Assembly (NCBI RefSeq): GCF_000948975.2 | Contig: NZ_CP059736.1 | Location: 372,001-436,000, forward strand | Reading direction: 5' to 3' | Source: Thalassomonas actiniarum | Lineage (GTDB): Bacteria; Pseudomonadota; Gammaproteobacteria; Enterobacterales; Alteromonadaceae | DNA length: 64,000 nt | Shown here: piece after piece, positions 16,758 through 25,400 of the stretch | Layout: each line of letters begins with the position of its first letter | Numbering within the stretch: the stretch's first letter is position 1 | The notes under the pieces: generated by a model | Databases searched by the model: none | What the model saw: the letters and a program-made list of their open reading frames with translations, nothing else | Told to the model about the DNA's origin: nothing | Program-made: the position numbers and the translations under genes

Positions 16758-17408
16758 CTACTCTGTTTGATCTACGGTATAAATGGTCCACATCATCTCA
16801 TCCTGATGATCGGTATAGGCCAGCTCTGCCATGATACGGCGGTTAACCGCATGAACCTGTTCACTGTCACCTGTTTGCTCGGGGCGCTTAAAACCAAAAC
16901 CAATCGAGGATACCCGGTACTTAGGAATATTAAAGCTATTGACCAGTACCCGGGCCACGGCTTTGGCACGATTATCCGACAAGGTTTGATTCAGCCCGGT
17001 GCTGCCGGTTTTACTGGTATGTCCTTCAATAACCACGTCTAATGTTTGATGTTTATTCAGAAAATCTGCAAGTTTTTCAATCTCAGCATAGCCGGTATCC
17101 GGGATCTCATAGGAATTATTGGCAAACTTGATATTAATATTAAGCGGTTGGATATTTGCGGTTTGTGTGCCGCAGCCATCATTGTCTATGTTGGCGCCTA
17201 ATACCGTGTCTTTACATTTATCACGTGCTTTGATCACGCCGTCACTATCAAAATCATGTAAATTGTTTACCTGGACAACGCTGGTTTCCATGACGATGAT
17301 CGGAGGCCGTGCGCAAGCACTTATTAGCAATGCCAGCAGGGCTAAGGGGAAAAAACGGATATTTGAACGTTTACTTGCGTGAAGGTTAACAACTTGCCGG
17401 TTATTCAT
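16758..17408 (-). CDS. OmpA-like peptidoglycan-associated lipoprotein of the lap operon
   Basis: The start is the ATG at 17408: AAGGAG lies 6 bases upstream and the ATG overlaps the end of the TolC gene by 8 bases, which suggests translational coupling. A lipobox (LLISACA) marks an outer-membrane lipoprotein. A calcium-binding TSP3-like motif (DFDSDGVIKARDKC) precedes a C-terminal OmpA domain that binds peptidoglycan (EGHTSKTGS, NQTLSDNRAKAV, GFGFKRP). The same gene sits between aggA and bpfG in the bpf operon of S. oneidensis (from memory). A structural role, fixing the secretion channel or adhesin to the cell wall, is inferred. Confidence 0.9.
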   Translation of the reverse strand: MNNRQVVNLHASKRSNIRFFPLALLALLISACARPPIIVMETSVVQVNNLHDFDSDGVIKARDKCKDTVLGANIDNDGCGTQTANIQPLNINIKFANNSYEIPDTGYAEIEKLADFLNKHQTLDVVIEGHTSKTGSTGLNQTLSDNRAKAVARVLVNSFNIPKYRVSSIGFGFKRPEQTGDSEQVHAVNRRIMAELAYTDHQDEMMWTIYTVDQTE

Positions 17409-18798
17409 TGTTAGCTCCTTGAGTGTAGTTATGCTCTCCCTGCCAGGTGACCGAGCGGGTAACCCGCAGGGAGTCGAGTAACTGGCCGGTGACATTTAAT
17501 AAACGATATCTCGCGCTCAGTTCGTCAAAGTCGGCTTCAAGATAATCCTGGCGCGCCTGAAACAGCTCGTTTTCGGTATCGAGTAAATCAAGCAGGCTTC
17601 GCTGCCCCAGGCTAAATTGCTCTTTATAGGTTAACTGGGTTTCTTTGGAAGCGATAATATGCTGCTTGATGTATTTTTTCTGCCGTGCCAGCATTTCAAA
17701 GGCATTCCAGGCCAGGCCAAAACTCTCGGTGACCTGGCGATGGGCGCTATAGTTGATTTCTTGTGCCTCTGAGACCTTATACGCGGCGCTGCGCTCCTGC
17801 GCGCTGTCTTTGCCGCCGGAAAACAGGTTATATCTCAGGCGCAGCATGGCGGTGACATCATTACGGTGTCCGCCGTCATCCGAGCTGAAGCCTTTTTCAC
17901 CGCCGATATCGTTATCGGCATTGGCACTGAGTTCAAAGCTAAGGGTCGGGTAGTAATTGGCTTTTACCGTCTGCTTAAATGAACGGGCGGCATTGATATC
18001 CTGTTGTGCCGACTTGATCACCGGATGGCGCGCAATGGCCAGGGTTAAACCGCTGTTGCTGTTTTTGGGCAGCATCTCGGCATCCGGCACCGGCCGTACC
18101 AAATCTTTTGGCGGGGTATTGGTTAAACGCAAATACTGTGTCTTGGCATCAAGGGCATTATTGCGGGCGGCGATCAAATTAGACTGGGCCCGGGCCAGTC
18201 GGCCGGATGCCTGGGACAAGTCGGCGATACTGCCCAACCCCGAGTCGGTACGCTCTTTTATTTGCCCATGAATTTCCTGGTGCGAGGCGATATTTTTTTC
18301 CGCCAGGGTGACCAGCTCCCGGGTTTTTAAATAATTCAAATAAACCTTGCTGACTTCAAGGGCGAGGTCTTCCGCCGTGCTCATCAGCGTCCATTGCTCG
18401 GCACTGGCTTCATACAGGGTGCGGTCAACTTCATTGGCGGAAAACAAACCGTCAAATATCATCTGCCGCAGACTGATACCAAACTCCCCCCGTTGCAGCT
18501 CGGTTTTACCGTCGTCATGGTTACCTGCGCTTCTGCGATTGCCCGGATAATCGGTATATTCATAACCATAACCCGCCGTTAAATCTATCGTCGGCAAATA
18601 GTTTGCCCTGGCGCGGTTGACATCTTCTTCTTTGGATTTAAAACGGGCAAAAGCCTGGCGTATCTGGGGATGGCTGTCCAGCGCCTGGGCAACCGCCTGC
18701 TCCAGGCTCTGTGCCTTGATATTTGTTGTGTACAAAGCAGATAAAGCCAAAAGACAAGTTACAGCGCTTTTGTTGAGTGTAAAAATAACCTTTTTCAT
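17401..18798 (-). CDS. lapE: TolC-family outer-membrane channel of the adhesin type I secretion system (LapE/AggA)
   Basis: The product has a signal peptide (cleavage after IKA), then the two repeated helical/beta units of TolC proteins: SLEQAVAQALDSHPQIRQA at the N-terminus, the strand regions with GYGYEYTDY and LRYNLFSGGK, and the conserved LGQRSLLDLLDTENELF near the C-terminus. It forms the trimeric outer-membrane duct. The ATG at 18798 is preferred to that at 18804 because a GGA lies 8 bases before it. The gene follows lapC by 58 bases and overlaps the OmpA-like gene. The length (465 residues) is normal. Confidence 0.92.
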   Translation of the reverse strand: MKKVIFTLNKSAVTCLLALSALYTTNIKAQSLEQAVAQALDSHPQIRQAFARFKSKEEDVNRARANYLPTIDLTAGYGYEYTDYPGNRRSAGNHDDGKTELQRGEFGISLRQMIFDGLFSANEVDRTLYEASAEQWTLMSTAEDLALEVSKVYLNYLKTRELVTLAEKNIASHQEIHGQIKERTDSGLGSIADLSQASGRLARAQSNLIAARNNALDAKTQYLRLTNTPPKDLVRPVPDAEMLPKNSNSGLTLAIARHPVIKSAQQDINAARSFKQTVKANYYPTLSFELSANADNDIGGEKGFSSDDGGHRNDVTAMLRLRYNLFSGGKDSAQERSAAYKVSEAQEINYSAHRQVTESFGLAWNAFEMLARQKKYIKQHIIASKETQLTYKEQFSLGQRSLLDLLDTENELFQARQDYLEADFDELSARYRLLNVTGQLLDSLRVTRSVTWQGEHNYTQGANNE

Positions 18799-18856
18799 AA
18801 CCATTCCATTTTTTAGTGTTATTGGTTGTCGTTAACTGTTTTACCAGCCCCGGATA

Positions 18857-20230
18857 TTAACCTTCCCTGAGCGCCGCTTTTTTGGCCCTTAAAATCGGGG
18901 TTAAAATATATTCTAAAATGGTGCGTTCTCCGGTGATCACGTCGACATCTGTGAGCATGCCCGGAATGATCGGCATTTCTTCGTTATCTTTATTTTTAAT
19001 GCTGGACGCGTCGGTGCGCACCCGGATCAGGTAAAAGCTGTTGCCTTCTTCATCCTGGGTGGTATCGGCACTGATATGTTCGACTTTGCCGGTTAAACCG
19101 CCATAGCGGGCAAAATCATAGGCGGTAATTTTTACTACCGCAGGCAGGCCGGGATAGATAAACCCTATATCCCTGGGCTTGATTTTCGCTTCCACCATTA
19201 ATTTGTCTTGTGTCGGCACGATTTCGGCTATGGTTTCCCCGGGTTTTACCACCCCGCCTAAGGTGTTTATATGTATGGTTTTTATGGTGCCAACCACAGG
19301 GGAGAGAATAAGTGCCTTGGTGACCTTGTCCTGGGTGCCGACCTGGGCTTCATTCATTTTTGACAGTTTATTTTGCAATTCATTAAGTTCGGCCCGCGCT
19401 TCCCTGCGGTAGGTTAAGGCGCTGTCGCGACGTATTAAGATTGCTTCTTTAAAGGCGGATTTCAGTTTCGGGGTCAATAACCGGATGGCGCTGAGCTCTC
19501 CTTGCAGTTCGTTGACGCTGCGCTCGAGCTTGTATAATTCAATTTTCGAGACGATATTTTTTTGTGCCAGCGGCCGGGTCAACTCAAGCTCTTTACTGGC
19601 CAGGCGGTAACTGATCTCCAGGGTTTTGATTTTTGAGCCTTGCTCGGCGATTTCCTGCTTTCTCTGTTGTATTTGCTGGTTCTGGATGGCGAGTTGATTG
19701 ATTAGATTATCCAGCCGCCCTGAGTATTCCTGTTGTTGCTGCTGCACCATTAACGGTGCCTGGGTATTGAGATCTTGCGGGTACTCGGGCACTTTTTTCG
19801 TGACCTTGATTTGCTGTTGCCAGCTGTCATCTACGCCGATAAAAATACTGGCAAGTTCGGCCCTTAAGCGGATGATATTGGCGCGTAGACTGTTCAGCTC
19901 CTGGTTCTGCTCGGCGACATCCGAGCGAAACCGGGTATCGTCTATGCTGGCAATGGCCTGGCCTTTGCTTACCTGCATGCCTTCCTGGACAAAGAGTTTT
20001 TGCAAGATGCCGCCGTCCAGGCTTTGGATAATCTGTACCTGGGAGGAAGGGATCACTTTGCCCGTGCCGGAGGTAAACTGCTCTAAGGCGGAGAAATGCG
20101 ACCAAAGAATAAAACTCAAGACTAAACCTGCCATGGCCCAAATGGTTAACCGGTGCAAACCCGGCGCCCGGATCAACATGGCGCCATAAACATCGTCCGC
20201 CATGGATAAATCTTGCTGGCTGAGCTTCAT
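18857..20230 (-). CDS. lapC: HlyD-family periplasmic adaptor of the type I secretion system (LapC)
   Basis: A membrane-fusion protein of the usual length (457 residues): a short cytoplasmic N-terminus, one TM at about residues 28-48, a biotinyl-lipoyl half-motif (SLDGGILQKLFVQEGMQV), long coiled coils (about 100-290, rich in Gln and Glu), the second lipoyl half (ILSPVVGTIKTIHINTLGGV) and the C-terminal HlyD beta-barrel domain. It links LapB in the inner membrane to the TolC channel. The ATG overlaps the end of lapB by 4 bases with AAGGTGAG upstream, so the two are translationally coupled. Confidence 0.93.
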   Translation of the reverse strand: MKLSQQDLSMADDVYGAMLIRAPGLHRLTIWAMAGLVLSFILWSHFSALEQFTSGTGKVIPSSQVQIIQSLDGGILQKLFVQEGMQVSKGQAIASIDDTRFRSDVAEQNQELNSLRANIIRLRAELASIFIGVDDSWQQQIKVTKKVPEYPQDLNTQAPLMVQQQQQEYSGRLDNLINQLAIQNQQIQQRKQEIAEQGSKIKTLEISYRLASKELELTRPLAQKNIVSKIELYKLERSVNELQGELSAIRLLTPKLKSAFKEAILIRRDSALTYRREARAELNELQNKLSKMNEAQVGTQDKVTKALILSPVVGTIKTIHINTLGGVVKPGETIAEIVPTQDKLMVEAKIKPRDIGFIYPGLPAVVKITAYDFARYGGLTGKVEHISADTTQDEEGNSFYLIRVRTDASSIKNKDNEEMPIIPGMLTDVDVITGERTILEYILTPILRAKKAALREG

Positions 20231-22386
20231 AGGCTCACCTTTTGTTTTGCCTGTTCGCCAAGCTTTTGTAAAACCAGGTCTTTGGGGCCGTCCATCACTA
20301 ACTTGCCTTTATCCAATACCAGGATGCGGTTTACCAGGTGTAATAACTCCATTTTATGGGTGATCAGCAATAAGGTGCGGTCTTTGGCGGTGGCGCTGAT
20401 AGATTGCATAAACTGTTTTTCCGCACGGGCATCTAAACTGGCGGTAGGCTCGTCCAGCAATAAAATCGGCGGACTGTTCAAAATGGCCCGGGCCAGGGCC
20501 ACTGACTGGCGCTGCCCCCGGGATAAGGCGCGGCCGTTTTCCCCTACCTGCCTGTCTAAGCCTGAGGTTTGCTGATCGGTAAAGGCATGTACGCCGGAAA
20601 GCTGCACCGCCCGGATCAGCTGATATTCGGTGATTTGCCGGGTGCCGAAGAGAATGTTATCGCGTATGGTGCCGTGAAATAAGGTGATGTCCTGGGGGAG
20701 ATAACCCAAATTGCGCCTTAGATCGCCGGGATGGATTTGCTGATGATTGATGCCGTCAAATTGCAGGCTGCCGCTGCTTGGTTGCAGCAGCGAGCACAGC
20801 AGTTTGGCTAAGGTGCTCTTTCCCGAACCATTGCTGCCGACTATGGCTATTTTTTCTCCCTGCCTAATGCTCAGGGAGACTTGTTGTAAACTGGCGCAAT
20901 CGGCATCGGGGTAGGTAAAGCAAAGATTATCCAGGGTGATATTGCCGTTTAACTTGCTGCGGCTGGGCAGATGGGCTTTATCTTCAAACTCCCCCTCCTG
21001 CGCCATGAGCGCATCGAGCTGTTTTAATGCGCTGACGGCCTGGTTGGAGCGGGTCATCAGCCCGGCAAGCTTGGCTATCGGCGCTATGGCCCGGGCGGTT
21101 AACATCACGGCGGCGATAATGCCTCCCATGGAGATCAGGTTATCCGACACCCGGTAAACCCCCAGCACAACAACGCCGACGATGGACACTTGTACGATAA
21201 AACCGGCAAAGTTGATCACCGAGTTAGTGAGCATTTTGGCTTTAAGCAGCCAGCTGGCACTGTGGCCGGTCATTTGCTGCCAGCTATTTTGCACCACCCC
21301 TTCTGCGCCGTTGGCTTTAATCGGTTCAAGCGCGCTTAAGCATTCGACCAAATGGCCGTGGCGCAAGCCGGAAAATTTATTGCTCTGTTCGACTGCCGCG
21401 CGCAGTTTCCCCTGGCAAAAGACGGTATAGCCGATAATCAGTACACAGGCGAGCAGGGGAAATAACACTAAATCGCCGGCAACCAGGTAGATACAGAGCA
21501 TAAACAACACGGCGAAGGGGAAATCTACCAAGGCGCTAACGGTTGCCGAGGACAGGAACTCCCTGATGCTGTCAAATTCGGTGAGCTGCTTTGCCATGCC
21601 GCCGACGCTGGCGGCGCGTTTTTCCAGCGGTATGCCGATGACCTTGGCAAATAATTTCGACGAGATATCGAGATCTATTTTTTTCCCGGCAACATCAATT
21701 AAATAACCGCGTAATTGCTTGAGCACAAAGTCAAAGGTAAAGGCGATGCCCGCCCCTATCGCCAGCACCCACAGGGATTCAAACGCCAGGTTGGGCACTA
21801 CCTTGTCATAAATGTTCATCACAAAAAGCGGCGACACCAGGGCAAAAATGTTCACCATGACCGAGGCAATAAGCACATCGCGGTAGATAGGGGTTGCGCC
21901 TTTTAGATGTTGCCACAGCCAGTGTTCGGCTGAGTTTTGGATATGGACATCAAAATGCCGGTCGCCCCGATAGATCTGCTTGATTAAAAAGAGGTAACCG
22001 ACGAAGCTTTCTTCAAGTTCGGCAACCGTGAGCCGCTGCTCTCCCCCGGTTTCCGGCAGGGAAATAACGGCGCTGTTTTCTGCCGGGCTCAGCTCTTGTA
22101 ATACGCAGGCATCCTTATCTTTGAGCAGCAAGATACAAGGCAGCAGCATGTCGGGTAGCTCATTTAAACCTTTGCGGACCAGTTTGGCGCTTAATCCCCC
22201 GCGGGCGGCGGCTTGCGGCAACAGCTCGGGAGCTAAATCACAGCCGGCTAACGGCAGGCCGGCGGATAAGGCTTCTGCCGAGCAGGGATTGCCAAAGTGC
22301 TGACACAGCAAGACTAAGCTATCGAGCAAGGGGGCTGCTGATAACGGCTGTGAAGCATGAATTGTCCATTGGCTGGTTGATTGCAT
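20227..22386 (-). CDS. lapB: Type I secretion ABC transporter (permease-ATPase) for the adhesin (LapB)
   Basis: An inner-membrane ABC exporter with three parts: an N-terminal C39-like domain (about 1-135) without the catalytic Cys of real C39 peptidases, a six-helix membrane domain (about 155-450), and an ATPase domain with Walker A GSNGSGKST near residue 520, Q-loop YLPQDITLF, signature ALSRGQRQ (R in place of the more usual G), Walker B ILLLDEPTASLD and the H-loop His in LLITHK. Such peptidase-dead exporters move giant adhesins with a C-terminal signal and no cleaved leader. The gene starts 46 bases after the adhesin-like gene and overlaps lapC. Confidence 0.93.
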   Translation of the reverse strand: MQSTSQWTIHASQPLSAAPLLDSLVLLCQHFGNPCSAEALSAGLPLAGCDLAPELLPQAAARGGLSAKLVRKGLNELPDMLLPCILLLKDKDACVLQELSPAENSAVISLPETGGEQRLTVAELEESFVGYLFLIKQIYRGDRHFDVHIQNSAEHWLWQHLKGATPIYRDVLIASVMVNIFALVSPLFVMNIYDKVVPNLAFESLWVLAIGAGIAFTFDFVLKQLRGYLIDVAGKKIDLDISSKLFAKVIGIPLEKRAASVGGMAKQLTEFDSIREFLSSATVSALVDFPFAVLFMLCIYLVAGDLVLFPLLACVLIIGYTVFCQGKLRAAVEQSNKFSGLRHGHLVECLSALEPIKANGAEGVVQNSWQQMTGHSASWLLKAKMLTNSVINFAGFIVQVSIVGVVVLGVYRVSDNLISMGGIIAAVMLTARAIAPIAKLAGLMTRSNQAVSALKQLDALMAQEGEFEDKAHLPSRSKLNGNITLDNLCFTYPDADCASLQQVSLSIRQGEKIAIVGSNGSGKSTLAKLLCSLLQPSSGSLQFDGINHQQIHPGDLRRNLGYLPQDITLFHGTIRDNILFGTRQITEYQLIRAVQLSGVHAFTDQQTSGLDRQVGENGRALSRGQRQSVALARAILNSPPILLLDEPTASLDARAEKQFMQSISATAKDRTLLLITHKMELLHLVNRILVLDKGKLVMDGPKDLVLQKLGEQAKQKVSL

Positions 22387-22432
22387 TAAATGTTCAGTCC
22401 CTGTATAAATCCGGCAAAATTCGTGTTGTTTA

Positions 22433-25400
22433 TTAAGATAAAACGTCCGGTGAGTTTAGTTCGTCTACTGACGGTGCTGTCGGTAAACTTTCACCGGTGA
22501 AGGCAGCGCTTTCGGTCGATAACCCCTGATGGCTATCGATTTGCTCAACATCTTCCTGCCTTGAGCTTTGTTCGCTGGGGACACTGTCTTCTTCACTTTC
22601 TGCCATCGCCGATAAATATTGCTCCAGCGTATTGTCCTGATCCTGCGTTAATATATCCGAGAGTGCTAATGTCTGATGGTGAGTTTCCCCCTCTGGCCCG
22701 TCAATGATTGTCCCGTTGGCGTCATTGACATATACGCCAATCAGGGTTGTATCCGTCAATGTTTGTTCAAGTAAGGGCTGGCTGTCGTGCCCCTGCGTTA
22801 ACGGTTCATGTAATTCCAGTGTTTCTATCGCCGTTTTGGCGAAAGTTAATGTTGCCGGGATCCTGATATCTATGGTCAGGGTGGCGGCATCTATTTCCGG
22901 GTAGACGTTATCCCCGTCTTCGATCTCATAGTCAAAAATAAGCAGCTGATTTTCGCTTGGCATATCCATGATCGCTATGGGCTCAAAGACATATTCTCCC
23001 GAGTTGTGAATCGTTAAGGCGCCATATTCGGTTGGAATTTCAAAACTGGTATTGTCGGCATCAAAGGCATACCAGGTGCCGTCAAAATGAATGCGGCTGA
23101 AGATCACTGTGCCGTCAGGCGAGCTATCGGCCCTGTCTCCCGAGCTCGCCTGGTTGCTGCCGATAATATTTCCCCGGACACTGTGCGCAATGGCTTTGCC
23201 TCCGCCTGCTGCCTGCAGCAAGAGATAGTTAATGTCATAATTGGCTACAGGCGCAGTATCATGTACGTTTATCGTGACCGTGGCTTCATCCTTCATGTCG
23301 CCGTCACTTAAGGTATAATCAAAGCTCGGCGGGTTTGTACCTAAGTGAAAACCGCTGTTTTCATATCTGAATTCGCCGTCGGCCTTAATGTATAACCAGC
23401 CCTCGTCGATAGAAACCCGGGCATAGCCATCGGCACCAAAGCTGAGATCCCTGCCGTTGACTTGGGTGATGCTCAGGAGATCGCCGTCGATATCCCTGTC
23501 GGTGATGCCGTCACCGTCATCATGGCTAATAACATTGCCTGTGACCGTTTCTCCCTGATGAATGCTGAAACTGTCATCGCTGGCCTCAGGGGCGTCATTT
23601 ACTTTCGACACGCTGATGGTTAAGGTGGAGGTATCGGTATTGGAACCGTCCGATACCGTGTAGGTCACGGCCGGAACATCACCGTAAAAGTTACTTGCCG
23701 GTACGAAGGTATAGTGACCGTTGCTGTAAACCGTCAAGGTTCCCTGTTCAAGCTCTGCCGCCTCTCCCGGCTCAAAATCTGTGATTCCGACAGTAAAAGT
23801 TGTCACTTGTGCCGTGCCGTTCGGACTAATGGCATTCGCCAGGAGGTTGCCACTTACCGGCGTATCTTCTTGGGTCGTTACCAACTCATTTGCGTCGGTT
23901 AAATCCGGTATGATCACCAGGGTGAGCGTTGCCGAGTCTGTTTCAGGATGATTGCTGTCGCCGTCTTTGATCTCGTAAGCAAAAACCAGCTCTTGCCGTC
24001 CGGTGGGCATATCCATGCCCTCTGTTGGCTCGAACAGGTATTCACCTGAAATGGCAATGGTCAGTTTGCCGTAGTCGGTTTCAATTAAGAGACTGGTGTT
24101 ACCGCCATCAAAGCTATACCAGCTGCCGTCAAAATGAATGCGGTTGAAGATCACTGTGCCGTCCGGCGAGCTGTCGGCCTGATCTCCCGAACTTGCCTGG
24201 TTATCACCTATGATATTGCCCCGAATGCTGCCGCCACTCGCTTTGCCGCCACTCGCTTTGCCGTCATCGGTGCCTTGCAATAAAAGATAATTTTGATCAT
24301 TATTGGCAACCGGCGCCGAATCAAGCACGTTAATCGTTACGGGAGCGGTATCTATGCTGTCGCCATCGCTTAAGGTGTATTCAAAACTTGGCGGAGTGTC
24401 GCCTAAGATAAAACCGTTATTGCTATAGGTGAAAGCGCCCTGGCGGTTAATGGACAATATACCGCCTTCGATATCAACCTCGGCATCGCCATTGCTGTCA
24501 AAAATCAGATTAGCACCGTTGATTTGAGTGATAGTCAAACTGTTGCCGTCACTGTCGCTGTCGGTGACGCCGTCACCGTCGTCATGGTGAATGATATTTC
24601 CCTCGACAAAACTGCCCTGGTTAACGCTAAAGGTGTCATCGGCTGCCACAGGGGGGGTATTAACTTCGAGCACGTTAATGGTCAGGCTAGAGGTATCGGT
24701 ATTGATACCGTCAGACACGGTATAGGTGACGGCAGGCACATTGCCGTGAAAGTTATTATGGGGAATAAAGGTGTAACTGCCGTTACTGTTGAGGGTTAAT
24801 AACCCCTGCTCAAGTGATGCGGTGGCGCCTATGGAATAACTGGTATTGGCGACGGTAAAGCCGGTGACCTGCGGCGTGCCGTCGCTGCTGGCGGCATTGG
24901 CCAGGACATTGCCGCTGACCGGGCTGTTTTCATTGGTTGTTACCGACTCATTGCCGTCGCTTAAATCTGAGACCGGGATCACGTTAATGGTTAAAGTGGA
25001 AGTATCGTTATTGATGCCGTCAGAGACGGCATAGCGGATAACCGGTACATTGCCGTTAAAATTATCACCGGGGATGAAGGCATAGCTGCCGTCACTGTTA
25101 AGGGTTAACACACCTTCTTCAAGTGTTGCCGAGGCTCCTGCAGCAAAGTTGGTGTTATTGACGATAAAACCGGTGACTTCGGGTATGCCGTCGGCACTGG
25201 CGGCATTATCCAGCACATTGCCGTTTATTGTCGTATCTTCATTGGTGCTGAGGGTTTCATCTTCGTCGCTTAAGTCAGAAACCGGGAGCACTTCAATGGC
25301 TAAGGTGGATGTTTCGGTATTTATGCCGTCAAACACGGTATAAGTGACGATAGGTACATCACCGTTATAATTTTCACCGGGAATAAAGGAGTAGCTGCCG